Source: Candidatus Bathyarchaeota archaeon
Lineage (GTDB): Archaea > Thermoproteota > Bathyarchaeia > Bathyarchaeales > Bathyarchaeaceae
Assembly: GCA_004376295.1 (NCBI GenBank)
Contig: SOJZ01000028.1
Coordinates: forward strand, 1-64,000
Reading direction: 5' to 3'
DNA: 64,000 nucleotides
Position numbers and translations under genes: made by a program. The notes below the pieces were generated by a model, which was not told the origin of the DNA, searched no databases, and was given only the letters and a program-made list of their open reading frames with translations. Shown here piece by piece: positions 25,301-34,866 of the stretch (the first letter of the stretch is position 1; each line of letters starts with the position of its first letter).

Positions 25301-26272
25301 GTGCCTGGGCGCGTACTGATTCTAGCTGGCGGTGGAGGACATACAGGCTTTGCATACGCCTTGGCTCAAGTACTTCACAAAAATTTCTCTTTGTCCTTCC
25401 TTGTACCAAAAGGAGACTACTTAAGCGAGAGAAGACTGCGTAAATTTGGTGAAGTTAGGTTTCTAATCAAGCCTCGAGACCCAAAGACACCATTTCAAAA
25501 TTTTACAATCCGCCTCACCAAAGCCTTCATAGAATCTATAAGACAAACTTTCCACGGCTTTGACTTTGTCATTAGCACGGGCAGCAACTTTTGCATTCCA
25601 CCAGCAATAATAGCTTGGACAAAAGGAGTCCCATTAATCAACATCGAAAGCGCAATTCGGTTCATAAAGCCGTCTAAAACAGCTCAGATATTGCAGCCTT
25701 TTTCAACGATAACAGCACTACAGTGGAAGGAACAGACAAGAATGCTAAAGGGCGTAGTAGTTGGTCCCATATTTTTCAAGCCTGAAATTGAGCCATGGAA
25801 TGGAGACTATATACTCGTTACTGGAGGCACTTATGGACACAAGCCTTTATTTGACGAATTGGTGAAGAGCAACCTGCATAACATAGTTTTGCAAACAGGC
25901 AAAATCGACCCTACCCCTTACATTAAGGAACATCCTGAATGGAAGGTAATCACCATAACGGAACGTTTTCAAGAACTTTTAGCAGGCGCCGAACTTGTCA
26001 TAACGCACAACGGCTCGACGATATTAGAGGCTGTGGCATACGGAAAGCCCACTTTGCTGGTTCCAAATCCTGAGTGGACGAGAACTGCAGGAGTGAAAGA
26101 TGCAGAATATTTCGCGAGAAAAGTAAACGCCGTGCTGGTTTCTGACATAAAATTAGAAAACTTGTTAGATGCCATAGATGAAGCAAGAAAAAGACGAGTT
26201 CCAAAGCTACCGAATGGAGCTGAAAATCTCGCGAATGAAATAATGAAGTTAACAAAAAAGGGAAGTGACTAA
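25301..26272 (+). CDS. Alg13/Alg14-like UDP-GlcNAc transferase (fused halves)
   Basis: About 323 aa from GTG 25301 (GGAGAGG just upstream; ATG 25217 would add 28 residues and overlap rpo12). The N-terminal half has the Alg14/MurG lipid-acceptor pattern LILAGGGGHTGFAYAL and STGSNFCIPPAIIAW. The C-terminal half has the Alg13/MurG donor site VTGGTYGHKPLFDEL and VITHNGSTILEAVAYGKPTLLVPN. In eukaryotes these are two proteins that add the second GlcNAc to dolichol-PP-GlcNAc; here they are one chain. With the GPT-like gene at the window end and aglB this marks an N-glycan pathway. Confidence 0.85.
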   Translation: MPGRVLILAGGGGHTGFAYALAQVLHKNFSLSFLVPKGDYLSERRLRKFGEVRFLIKPRDPKTPFQNFTIRLTKAFIESIRQTFHGFDFVISTGSNFCIPPAIIAWTKGVPLINIESAIRFIKPSKTAQILQPFSTITALQWKEQTRMLKGVVVGPIFFKPEIEPWNGDYILVTGGTYGHKPLFDELVKSNLHNIVLQTGKIDPTPYIKEHPEWKVITITERFQELLAGAELVITHNGSTILEAVAYGKPTLLVPNPEWTRTAGVKDAEYFARKVNAVLVSDIKLENLLDAIDEARKRRVPKLPNGAENLANEIMKLTKKGSD

Positions 26273-26304
26273 ACTTTTCAACATAGCATGGGGGATGGAA
26301 CAGC

Positions 26305-27399
26305 TTGAAAATTCTTTTTGTTCATCCTAGATTAAGCGTGTTCGGCGGTGCAGAGCGTGTATTAATTCATATGTTAAAGGCGTTGCGAGAAAATGAGCTA
26401 AGCCTTGTAACTGATTGTTGGAACCCGAAAGACGTTAAGAAGATGTTTGATACGGAGCTACCTGACGTAAAATGGGTAAGATGCCCAAGTTTTCATCCGA
26501 TACATCAACACTTTGTAGCGTTTCAATGGCTGGTCTACACCAGAAAATTAAATCGTTTAATTCGGCAAGTATGTGGAGACTACGATCTCTTAATTGAAAC
26601 ACAACAGGTCTATTCGGATCCTTCTCCAAGCACACCCTTAATCAATTACATTCACTACCCGACTTTAGCAGCCCCTCCCCCTGAAGAAAGGCAGCACCTC
26701 ACTTCATCTATTTACTATGCAATGTCAAGATTCTTCATCCGTCAAAGGGTCAAGAAGATAAGCTTGGCTCTTACAAATTCTCGATTTACGGCTAAGAAAA
26801 TTGTGGAGTATTTAAATATCAAACCTCTAGTGGTTCATCCTCCCGTTGACGTTAAGAAATTCTATTCAGAACAAACATGGTCAGATCGTGAAGACAAAGT
26901 AGTAAGCATTGGAATGTTTGTTCCTTGGAAACGTCTTCACCTGCTTTTGGAGGTCGCCCGAAGATTGCCAAACGTTCAGTTTGTAATTATCGGAAAGATA
27001 AGTGAAGATCATAGAGGTTATTATGAAAAACTGTGCATGCAAAGTCCAGATAATCTTACAATAAAAAGTGGAGAGACGCCTTTTTATAAGGAACTTGCCT
27101 CGGCGAAAGCATACGTTCATCTCTGTGCAGAGCCCTTTGGAATTTCAGTAGTTGAAGCAGCCGCGGCTGGTTGCGTCCCAATCGTTTATCACATAGGCGG
27201 TCCAGCAGAGTGTTTAGGTGACGCCGCTCTTACATGGAAAGACATGAAGCAGTTATCTACGCTCATCAGCGAGTTGATTAAAGACAAGGATTTATGGTCT
27301 GAAGCGAGTGAAAAAGCCAAAAAGAAGGCCTTCGAGTTTGCCGCTTCAATCTTTGAAAAACGAATCAGAAATATAATCGAAGAGCGATTATGGAAGTAG
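26305..27399 (+). CDS. GT4-family glycosyltransferase
   Basis: 364 aa, GT-B fold: N-terminal acceptor half (VHPRLSVFGGAERVLIHML) and C-terminal donor half with the E-x7-E-type site AEPFGISVVEAAAAGCVPIVY and GGPAEC. TTG start preceded by GGGGATGG. Likely a retaining hexosyl- or mannosyltransferase (ALG2/ALG11-like arrangement) acting on a lipid-linked oligosaccharide in the cytoplasm. First gene in a tight plus-strand run of glycan genes ending at 32086. Confidence 0.88.
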   Translation: MKILFVHPRLSVFGGAERVLIHMLKALRENELSLVTDCWNPKDVKKMFDTELPDVKWVRCPSFHPIHQHFVAFQWLVYTRKLNRLIRQVCGDYDLLIETQQVYSDPSPSTPLINYIHYPTLAAPPPEERQHLTSSIYYAMSRFFIRQRVKKISLALTNSRFTAKKIVEYLNIKPLVVHPPVDVKKFYSEQTWSDREDKVVSIGMFVPWKRLHLLLEVARRLPNVQFVIIGKISEDHRGYYEKLCMQSPDNLTIKSGETPFYKELASAKAYVHLCAEPFGISVVEAAAAGCVPIVYHIGGPAECLGDAALTWKDMKQLSTLISELIKDKDLWSEASEKAKKKAFEFAASIFEKRIRNIIEERLWK

Positions 27400-27417
27400 A
27401 TAATTGGAAGATTTACT

Positions 27418-28227
27418 ATGGAAAAGCCAAGCATTTCCGTAATTATTCCAGCGAAAAACTCGGAGAGAACGATTGGTAAATGCTTGAGAAGCGTGTTTAA
27501 TCAAGAATACGTTCCGCAAGAAGTGATTGTAGTTGACGGAGGCTCGACCGACAGAACTAGAAGCATTGCAAACAAGTATGGAGCGCGAGTTGTCATTGAA
27601 CCGCCTCATAAAAGAAGTGCCCCGGGTATCGGAAGGAATCACGGGGCAAAAAGCGCTCAGGGAGATATACTCGCTTTTCTAGACTCTGACTGTTATCCTG
27701 AAAAAAAGTGGTTGAACCGGGTCGTAGAGGTGTTTAGAGATCCGAAAACTGGCGTGTGCAGCATAGTTGTCAGCGATGGAACAGGTGAAATTGTAAGTCG
27801 TGCATTTCACTATCTTCATATGGGGATAAGCTACGATTTTGCACCGTCAAGATGTATGGCCATTAGAAGAAATGTTTTCATGCAGGTGAATGGATTTGAC
27901 GAGACGCTGACCACAGGGGAGGACAATGACTTATCTTACAGAGTTCGACAACTAGGATACGAGATCATAGTGGATAAGGAAAGCAAAGTTTATCATGATG
28001 ACGATCACATGACGGATATAAGAGGAATATGGCGTCAACAAATATGGTATAGGGAAAGCGAGGCTGAGATGAGACGAAGATACCCAAACAAATTTAGAAA
28101 ATTTAAAACAGCGTATCCATTAAAGGAGCACTTGGTGCCCTTAGCTAAATCTATCAGATTCGGAGTTAGATTTGCCGTAACCTGTCTGATAATTAAGCTT
28201 CTATCTCTACGGAGGCATATCGGATGA
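27418..28227 (+). CDS. GT2-family glycosyltransferase
   Basis: 269 aa, GT-A fold: SVIIPAKNSERTIGKCLRS, VVDGGSTDRT, LAFLDSDCYP (the DxD metal site) and TGEDNDLSYRVRQLGY near residue 165. A single hydrophobic stretch at the C terminus may tether it to the membrane. Its stop overlaps the next ATG (ATGA), showing coupling to the HPr-kinase-like gene. Sugar specificity cannot be read. Confidence 0.9.
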   Translation: MEKPSISVIIPAKNSERTIGKCLRSVFNQEYVPQEVIVVDGGSTDRTRSIANKYGARVVIEPPHKRSAPGIGRNHGAKSAQGDILAFLDSDCYPEKKWLNRVVEVFRDPKTGVCSIVVSDGTGEIVSRAFHYLHMGISYDFAPSRCMAIRRNVFMQVNGFDETLTTGEDNDLSYRVRQLGYEIIVDKESKVYHDDDHMTDIRGIWRQQIWYRESEAEMRRRYPNKFRKFKTAYPLKEHLVPLAKSIRFGVRFAVTCLIIKLLSLRRHIG

Positions 28228-29201
28228 AATTCTACAACATCCATAACCTTCTTAAAATAAGAGTGGAAAACCTAGAATTGGATCATATGCTTCCATATTT
28301 CTCAACAAACGGAATAAGCGGAGATTTAGACCTGACAATAAAGGTAGGTAGATTTGACGTACGTCCCACTCATAATAGACTGGGAAGATTCTATTTAGGA
28401 GAAAATGAGATTATTGAAAAAAGAAAGTTTGGTTCAATACAATTGAAAAACATGCTTGGGAAAACTGAACTAAACGCCACAAGCGGCTACGTTAGGCTGC
28501 GCCCATTCATAACGCTCATAGAAGCCATCATAGGGTTCAAGCTCTTAGCAAAAAACCACGCTTTGGTCCACTCATCATGCATCAGCAAAGATGGAGAAGG
28601 ATACTTAATCTGCGCATGGCATGGAACTGGAAAAACAATGGTCACCCTCAAGCTTGTTAACGAGATGGGTCTAGACTTTCTATCCGACGATATGACGATA
28701 ATCAATGATTCCGGTCAGGCATACTGCTTCCCAAAGGATGTTAAGTTATCCCTGCCGCACGCTGAGGAATTCGAGCTTGGTAAGAAAGTGAAGCTCAAGC
28801 TTTTATTAGGTAAATTAGTCACGCATATCCCTGTGATTAGGCGGCGCTTAGAAATCACTCATATAACACCTATAACGAAAGTAATCAGGAATAGCAAGAT
28901 AGAGAAGCAATGTAAGATCTGTAAGATAGTAATGCTTCAACAAGCAAGGAGTGAAGGGGTAACTGAAATTGACGCCGCTGAAGTTGTTAGACGCCTTACG
29001 CTGTTAGATGAGTGGGAGAAAATCTTTTGGGTTGATCATCTTTTCATACCATACGCCTTCAGTGACCAAAAATTTGAGACACAAAGACTTGAGGAAAAAG
29101 AACGGGATATCCTGCAGAGCGCATTGAAGAACGTGCCATGCTATGAGGTAAGGTTCCGTAAATACGCATATGATCACGTTAAGAAGCTGTTAATGGATTG
29201 A
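28224..29201 (+). CDS. HPr-kinase-like P-loop ATPase
   Basis: 325 aa. Central P-loop AWHGTGKTMVTLKLV, preceded by ALVHSSCIS and followed by LDFLSDDMTII, matches the HPr kinase/phosphorylase-like fold used outside the PTS in gene clusters for peptides and exopolysaccharide. No HPr or PTS gene is near. The N-terminal ~110 residues are a beta-rich domain of unknown role. Next to it, 9 bp away, is a nucleotidyltransferase-like gene, a pairing seen with PqqD-like clusters. It likely phosphorylates or activates a sugar or protein within the surface-glycan pathway. Confidence 0.72.
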   Translation: MKFYNIHNLLKIRVENLELDHMLPYFSTNGISGDLDLTIKVGRFDVRPTHNRLGRFYLGENEIIEKRKFGSIQLKNMLGKTELNATSGYVRLRPFITLIEAIIGFKLLAKNHALVHSSCISKDGEGYLICAWHGTGKTMVTLKLVNEMGLDFLSDDMTIINDSGQAYCFPKDVKLSLPHAEEFELGKKVKLKLLLGKLVTHIPVIRRRLEITHITPITKVIRNSKIEKQCKICKIVMLQQARSEGVTEIDAAEVVRRLTLLDEWEKIFWVDHLFIPYAFSDQKFETQRLEEKERDILQSALKNVPCYEVRFRKYAYDHVKKLLMD

Positions 29202-29210
29202 GAAGAGAAA

Positions 29211-30065
29211 ATGGATAAATTGGTTGCTATTATTCTTCACGATTCTAAAGCAACAGATAAGGAACTCTTAAGAGATTTAGTCAATCGAGCAGAGGAAAAC
29301 AGGGTCCCACTGATATATTTGAGAACAGTGTCAAGGTTTTATAGCGACCCCTACATTTCGTCTAAACTGGAAACGTGGGAGCGAAACAAGAGACGATATG
29401 ACTTGGGGTTTCTAAAACTCCTCCAGCGATTGATAAGCGATGACATTGAATTTACGTTGGTTAAACAAGCTTTGTACCCCAGAGCATCTTATGATGCTGA
29501 TTTACTGTTTAGAACCACTGAAGAGTTCGAAAGAGTGTACCCAATTTTACAAGAAACAGCAAGACTTGGACTTATACGTCCAGATCCGCACGCTGGAGGC
29601 ATTCGACATATGAGAGGCTGCACAATAGAAATACCAACCGAAGAGTTGTGGTCTAGGAGGCAAAAAAAGAGTTTCAACGGCACCGAAGTTTATGTTCCAT
29701 CAATTGAAGATCAAATCATCTTGTTCCATCTCCACATGCTCAAGCACAGAGAGATATTTCTTGGAGATTTCATTTCAATCCTACATCTCTACAACACAAA
29801 TCACAATTCGGTTTTACTTTCTCGTTTAGCAAACAAATACAGTCTTTCACCCATTTTCCATTTTGTTTCCTACCTTTTTCATTACTTAAAACTTAGAGAA
29901 CCAGAAATAAAGTTGAATATGCCAGCGCTGTCTCAGTTCATCAAATTTCTAGCATGCAAGAAGAGCCAAGAACTTTTTCCAGTAAGGCTTCCAAAGGTTA
30001 TTCTAGGTTTAAGTGTTTTGCACTTTCGGTTGAGGGAAGAATGTGCGAGTTCTCAGTTTTATTAA
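29211..30065 (+). CDS. Nucleotidyltransferase-like protein (NTP_transf_5-type)
   Basis: 284 aa. The segment FTLVKQALYPRASYDADLLFRTTEEFERVYPIL has the nucleotidyltransferase strand with the D-x-D (SYDADLLF) and preceding Lys, as in uncharacterised nucleotidyltransferases paired with HprK-like proteins. A helical C-terminal half follows (SIEDQIILFHLHMLKHREIF). No G-S motif of classical Pol-beta enzymes is evident. The 3' end overlaps the next glycosyltransferase by 23 nt. Function unknown; probably works with the upstream ATPase. Confidence 0.6.
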   Translation: MDKLVAIILHDSKATDKELLRDLVNRAEENRVPLIYLRTVSRFYSDPYISSKLETWERNKRRYDLGFLKLLQRLISDDIEFTLVKQALYPRASYDADLLFRTTEEFERVYPILQETARLGLIRPDPHAGGIRHMRGCTIEIPTEELWSRRQKKSFNGTEVYVPSIEDQIILFHLHMLKHREIFLGDFISILHLYNTNHNSVLLSRLANKYSLSPIFHFVSYLFHYLKLREPEIKLNMPALSQFIKFLACKKSQELFPVRLPKVILGLSVLHFRLREECASSQFY

Positions 30066-31110
30066 AGATCTTAATTTGCTTAGCCGTTATCCACCTTACC
30101 TTCCAATGATAGCTAGAGAAGTTGAAGAGTTTCATCTCTGTCATGTTAAAGGAAAATTGGAAGAGAAATCCATCATCTTTCATCGCCTCAGAACTCCAAG
30201 AATCATTCATTTTTCGTCACTTCTCCTTGCCTTACCTACGGCTTTGAAGGCGTTCAAGATTTGCCGAAAACATGGGATAGATGTAATTTACGTACTAGAC
30301 GGGATATATTATGAATTAAGCGGCCTACTAACATCTAAGCTTTCAAGAACCCCCTTGGTAATCAGGTTACGAACCAACGAAGTCAAACTTCGCCCACTCC
30401 TCCGCTATAACATTATCAAAAGGATTCTAGGCGATTTTCTAACGAGGCTTGTTGTGACCAAAGCAAAACGTGTAGTATGTATTTCGCATGAGTTACAGAA
30501 CCTCGTCTTGGGGTGGAATGTTGATCCAACAAAAGTTGTGATTGTCCACCATGGTGTAAACACCAAAAACTTTAGACCTATGAAAGTGGAAAAGCCGTTT
30601 CCCAGAGTTGCTTTATTCATTGGCGGCTTTGGGCCTGAAAAGGGCGCATCCACGTTACTTAAGGCAGCCAAGGATTTAGAGAGCATTCATTTCTTCATAA
30701 TAGGACCCCAACCCTCTGATGTGCAGGTCTCAAGTATGCCAAAGAATGTTCATTATATGGGGACCGTTAAACGTGATCGCATGCCACATTACTACAACAT
30801 GTCCGACGTGTTGGTTTTACCTTCGCTTACGGAGGGGTTGCCTGATGTCGTACTAGAAGCGTTTGCCTGTGGTAAACCGGTTATCGCTAGTAGGGTTGGT
30901 GACATACCTTGGATTGTTCCGTCTGAATTTGGGTGGCTTGTTGAACCAGGTGACGCTGAGCAGCTTAAAGAGGCGGTTGTAAACGCGTTTTCATATGAGA
31001 AGCGCCTTAGAGCCATGGGAGAAGCCGCGAGAGAATATGTTGTTAAGAACTTTAAATGGAGCTCCTATGCTAAAGAAATGATTAAAACCTTAAGTGAATC
31101 TATCGATTAA
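30043..31110 (+). CDS. GT4-family glycosyltransferase
   Basis: 355 aa, GT-B. LFIGGFGPEKGASTLLKAA (donor-domain entry), LPSLTEGLPDVVLEAFACGKPVIAS (E-x7-E region) and GEAAREYVVKNFKW near the end are typical of GT4. GTG start inside the end of the nucleotidyltransferase gene (GAGGGAAGAAT upstream). Cytoplasmic, presumably adds a hexose to the same lipid-linked glycan as its neighbours. Confidence 0.9.
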   Translation: MRVLSFIKDLNLLSRYPPYLPMIAREVEEFHLCHVKGKLEEKSIIFHRLRTPRIIHFSSLLLALPTALKAFKICRKHGIDVIYVLDGIYYELSGLLTSKLSRTPLVIRLRTNEVKLRPLLRYNIIKRILGDFLTRLVVTKAKRVVCISHELQNLVLGWNVDPTKVVIVHHGVNTKNFRPMKVEKPFPRVALFIGGFGPEKGASTLLKAAKDLESIHFFIIGPQPSDVQVSSMPKNVHYMGTVKRDRMPHYYNMSDVLVLPSLTEGLPDVVLEAFACGKPVIASRVGDIPWIVPSEFGWLVEPGDAEQLKEAVVNAFSYEKRLRAMGEAAREYVVKNFKWSSYAKEMIKTLSESID

Positions 31111-31141
31111 ATCAAGACGTTAGGCTTCAAATGAGTGTGGT

Positions 31142-32086
31142 ATGTTGCGTCGGTATTCAAGTGTTCTTGTGACTGGTGGAGCAGGATTTATAGGTAGTCA
31201 CATTGTTGATAGACTGCTAAGCGATGGCTTCGAAGTTACGGTAATAGACAACCTCAGCACAGGTCAACTGGAAAACGTGGCCCATCATCAAGGTAAAAAT
31301 GGGTTCCATTTCATTAAAGGTGACATTCGAAACTTTGATCTGGTTAAAAACACATTGCAGGATGTAGACGCTGTTTTCCATGAGGCCGCTCTAGTAGGCA
31401 TGACTTGCTCTGTGGAGGATCCTCTTCTGGCGAATGACGTGAATGTCACAGGAACCTTGAATCTACTCAAAGCCTGCGTAGATTCTGATGTCAAGCGTTT
31501 CATCTATGCCTCCTCTGCCGCTGTCTACGGAAAAACAGAGACTCTGCCTCATCATGAGAGACTGACTCCTCAGCCAATCTCTCCATATGGAGCTTCTAAA
31601 CTGGCTGCTGAAAACTATGTTAAAGTCTTCTACGAAACTTATGGTCTCGAAACTGTTTGTCTGCGCTACTTCAACGTTTACGGTCCAAGGCAGACGTATG
31701 GCCCCTATAGCGGGGTCATAACCATTTTCATAAATCGGTTGCTAAGTAACCAGCCGCCTATAATTTATGGAGACGGAGAGCAAACGAGAGACTTCATAGA
31801 TGCCCAAGACGTTGTGGATGCCAGCATACTCGCCTTAATAAAAAAGGGTGTGGTTGGTCAAGTTTTTAACGTCGCCACGGGAGTCGCTACCACGGTGAAT
31901 CGACTGGCGAGTGTACTTCAGGAAATCATGGGTAAGACACGCCTTAAACCCGTGTACATGAATCCGAGAATGGGCGAAATCCGACACAGTTACGCTGACA
32001 TATCTAAGGCTAGAAGAATCTTGGGAAATAATCCAAAGGTTTCCCTTGAAGATGGCCTAGCCGAACTCGTCAAATGGTATGCATAA
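31142..32086 (+). CDS. NAD-dependent sugar epimerase (GalE-like)
   Basis: 314-aa extended short-chain dehydrogenase. Rossmann motif VTGGAGFIGSHIVDRL; catalytic SPYGASKLAAENY (YxxxK); RYFNVYGPRQTYGPYSGVI substrate loop; DFIDAQDVVDA. Probably converts UDP-glucose/galactose or the N-acetyl forms. Last gene of the plus-strand glycan run. A second enzyme of the same family (43080-44054) lies inside the viral module. Confidence 0.9.
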   Translation: MLRRYSSVLVTGGAGFIGSHIVDRLLSDGFEVTVIDNLSTGQLENVAHHQGKNGFHFIKGDIRNFDLVKNTLQDVDAVFHEAALVGMTCSVEDPLLANDVNVTGTLNLLKACVDSDVKRFIYASSAAVYGKTETLPHHERLTPQPISPYGASKLAAENYVKVFYETYGLETVCLRYFNVYGPRQTYGPYSGVITIFINRLLSNQPPIIYGDGEQTRDFIDAQDVVDASILALIKKGVVGQVFNVATGVATTVNRLASVLQEIMGKTRLKPVYMNPRMGEIRHSYADISKARRILGNNPKVSLEDGLAELVKWYA

Positions 32087-32211
32087 AAGGAATGGAAAAG
32101 TAAAAAAAAATATTTCAAAATCGTGGTAACTTTGTTTAGCCCAGAGCTAAAAGGTTTTGGAGCATACTTCTCTCCACCATGTTAACGATAATAACGCAAA
32201 CCAGGGTGCTT

Positions 32212-32709
32212 TCAATTCCTAATGGCCTCAACATAAATTTCATACGTAAACAAAGCACTAATAAGACGCCCGATTTTTTTAGGTAAGAAACCAACAAGAA
32301 CAAAAGGCAAACGAATAAACACTCTAAAACCTCTGTCCCTAAATAAACTTTTCAAAGAATAATAATTGAAAACATGTTTATGAGAAGGATCATATTCTCT
32401 ACAAGTAAAATTTGGAACCCAAACGTGCAATCTACCACCTCTAACCAAAACCCTTCGCGCATCCCACAAAAATTTTAATGGCTCATCTAAATGTTCTAGA
32501 ACATGGCTAGCATAGATCTCCTCAAAGGAATTACCCCTGAACGGAAGATTCTGGGCATCACCTCTAATAAAGTTCTTAATCCTCAATTTTGGAATGCTAA
32601 TGTCAAGAAAAGTTGCTTCTGGCCCAGCACGAATCGGGCAAAATTTATACTCGGTAAAATAAATAGTATCTGTTTCCTTTGAAGTCCCACAGCCAACGTC
32701 GAGAATCAC
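32212..32709 (-). CDS. Class I SAM-dependent methyltransferase (short)
   Basis: 165 aa. Motif I LDVGCGTSK opens the protein, with the UbiE-like RGDAQNLPFRGNSFEEIYASHVLEHL and LVRGGRLHVWVPN following. The usual N-terminal helix before motif I is missing, and a conserved-looking C-terminal amphipathic helix ends in SALFTYEIYVEAIRN. GTG start. It is the last gene of a minus-strand trio with a pyruvyltransferase-like protein and a GT2. Probably methylates a sugar. Confidence 0.8.
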   Translation of the reverse strand: MILDVGCGTSKETDTIYFTEYKFCPIRAGPEATFLDISIPKLRIKNFIRGDAQNLPFRGNSFEEIYASHVLEHLDEPLKFLWDARRVLVRGGRLHVWVPNFTCREYDPSHKHVFNYYSLKSLFRDRGFRVFIRLPFVLVGFLPKKIGRLISALFTYEIYVEAIRN

Positions 32710-32723
32710 GTCATTTTGCTCCT

Positions 32724-33764
32724 TTAATTTGCTAATATTTTAGACAAGAATCTTATTTGCTTATCTTTTTCTTTCTCTATTCTTTTTGTGTTCGGATACG
32801 TTAGCTTCTCTTTTATTGTAGCTGCGCCTACCTTATCAAGTAACGATGCTCTTGGTTCGTCTACATCATCTACATAAAGTTTACAAGGGCGTCCGAATGA
32901 TAAGGTGGCAACACATGCATGTACTCTATCAGAGTGAAGCTCCTCAGTGTTGGCATATAGATTTAAGTAATCGCCTGGCAAGTCTGATATTAACGTATTA
33001 GATTTATTGAAATGCCCTCTGGAGAGCCAGGTAGGCCAACAAGAATGATGTGTTCTTATTATTAGTTTATCAGTATTCAATCTAGGCTCAGGATGTTTAT
33101 CAAAATTTAAAGTAACATATTTGGGTAGTCTGAGTTTTGCGGGAGTGAAGTAGTCACTTATGAAAAAACCACAATCAATGCCGTCATGAGAGAATTGAGC
33201 CGCATCTTTATAATTCTCAAACGACTGCTCATCTCTTGAGATAAGAGCATAAGGATTTATTGTTTTCAAAAACTTTGTAACCTCGGTAATTTCAGTATCA
33301 GAATACGTTTTTCCTCCAGCACCGATGATGATGATCTTGACTTTATTCTTTTTCAATTTCATAAATATTGGCTCATATAATCTGATGAATCGTTCGTGTA
33401 GTGCATTACCTAAGAACACGGCATAATGTGATTCAATTACGTTCATCAAGTCAAAGCAATATTTTAGATCTGAACTCACTTTTTTTAATAATCTTTCTTT
33501 TTTGCTTCTTTTCGGGATCCTCAACATCCATTTAGGTAAGATGCGAGCGGAACGGATTAACAATTTGTCCTTAGTGCTTCTGCTTGAGATTCCGAATAGC
33601 CATCTAGGTAGCCCACTCACGACGTGGATTTTACTATGTGGTGCTACGGTTTTCAATAAATGAATCGAGCCTAACTCGATGAAGCTATTTCCAATGTTGG
33701 TCGGCCAACCACCTCCGAGAATAGAAATTGTAATTTTCTTGTTTTCAACGGTTGCCATTTTCAC
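32724..33764 (-). CDS. Polysaccharide pyruvyl transferase-family protein
   Basis: 346 aa. ILGGGWPTNIGNSFIELG (N-terminal nucleotide/acceptor loop), IIIIGAGGKTYSD, ALISRDEQSFENYKDA and SDRVHACVATLSFGRPCKLY match the family that transfers pyruvate from PEP to sugars, or that acts on related glycans. Overlaps the GT2 gene start by 4 nt. Cytoplasmic. Substrate not deducible. Confidence 0.75.
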   Translation of the reverse strand: MKMATVENKKITISILGGGWPTNIGNSFIELGSIHLLKTVAPHSKIHVVSGLPRWLFGISSRSTKDKLLIRSARILPKWMLRIPKRSKKERLLKKVSSDLKYCFDLMNVIESHYAVFLGNALHERFIRLYEPIFMKLKKNKVKIIIIGAGGKTYSDTEITEVTKFLKTINPYALISRDEQSFENYKDAAQFSHDGIDCGFFISDYFTPAKLRLPKYVTLNFDKHPEPRLNTDKLIIRTHHSCWPTWLSRGHFNKSNTLISDLPGDYLNLYANTEELHSDRVHACVATLSFGRPCKLYVDDVDEPRASLLDKVGAATIKEKLTYPNTKRIEKEKDKQIRFLSKILAN

Positions 33765-34612
33765 CGTCTCAGCAATGCGTATTTAGTCCATCCAACGTAC
33801 CCTGATAAGGAGAATAGCCTATTAAAAAAGATATGAGGAATTATTCTGGGTTCACCTGTCTTTAAAGCTCCTAATATGGCTAACAGTAATCCTGTTATTG
33901 TTCTCCTCAGCAGTGTTTTGATATTGTGATTACTGAACTTTATCATTCTTGAACATGCCGAATCCCACCTAACTTTCTTCAGTCGTGATATAAACTTCCC
34001 ATAATGATTCACGTATAGCCTTGGGAGCATTCTCCATTTATACCCCTTATTTACGACATGTCTGAGCATGTGATGGTCCTCGAAGCCAGGCAGGTAGCTG
34101 GGCGCGTTCCAGTCCTCTACAGCCTTTCTAAGTAGAAGTGTTGCATCTGTCAATCCCCTAGCCTTGTCCGGATTGCTGGAATCAATGTCGATTAGCTTGG
34201 GTACCCCACTGAAAGAGTATATGAAATCGTTCCATTTACGGCTAACGTGCGAAACCGGCAAAGCATACCCATGCACTACGGCGACTCCCTCACTAAGATT
34301 TGAAAGAATCTTTTTAAACCATCCTTTGGGGATCTCGACATCCGAGTCGATAAATAGAAACCAATCTGTATGAACAAGCTTTATGCCTGCAGCCCTTGCA
34401 CGTGCAAGATTCTCGGTTAATTGAACTATGATCGCGCTAGGAAAAACCTCCTTAATAACATTAACAGTGCCATCAGATGAGAATCTGTCCACAACTATAA
34501 TATTGTCATAAGTTATTCTTTTAATCGACTCTAAACATTTTCTGAACCAAGGCTTGTTCGAATTCCATGTGCATATAACTACATCTATCGGTCGTTCCCA
34601 CATCTTGATCAT
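33761..34612 (-). CDS. GT2-family glycosyltransferase
   Basis: 283 aa, GT-A. VVICTWNSNKPWFRKCLES, IVVDRFSSDGTV, WFLFIDSDVEIP (DxD) and a helix-rich C-terminal part with two hydrophobic segments (LLRRTITGLLLAILGAL). First gene of the minus-strand trio. The intergenic space to the flippase gene on the other strand (34613-34866) is a divergent promoter. Confidence 0.88.
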   Translation of the reverse strand: MIKMWERPIDVVICTWNSNKPWFRKCLESIKRITYDNIIVVDRFSSDGTVNVIKEVFPSAIIVQLTENLARARAAGIKLVHTDWFLFIDSDVEIPKGWFKKILSNLSEGVAVVHGYALPVSHVSRKWNDFIYSFSGVPKLIDIDSSNPDKARGLTDATLLLRKAVEDWNAPSYLPGFEDHHMLRHVVNKGYKWRMLPRLYVNHYGKFISRLKKVRWDSACSRMIKFSNHNIKTLLRRTITGLLLAILGALKTGEPRIIPHIFFNRLFSLSGYVGWTKYALLRR

Positions 34613-34817
34613 CCCTTTTCATTGCCATCTTTAATGTTCCGGCGGATGAAAGTCGATTTTCTCAGCGTCTATCATGCTGGAGAACTCCAAACCCTCCAAT
34701 CTTTCGCCTTTTATTCACTGTACATATCTATTAGAACACTACACATTACTTAAACCTAGTTTCGCTTAGGAAACAGTGATTATGTCAACTATCTTCACCC
34801 TCGCACCCTCGCACCTC

Positions 34818-34824
34818 TTATATA
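34818..34824 (+). promoter_or_regulatory. TATA box of the flippase gene
   Basis: TTATATA centred 46 nt before the GTG at 34867, placing the transcript start near 34845 and leaving a leader of about 22 nt. Confidence 0.6.
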
Positions 34825-34866
34825 CCTTCCCTACAAAAATCGATTAGGAAATCATTTCAAAGGCCC

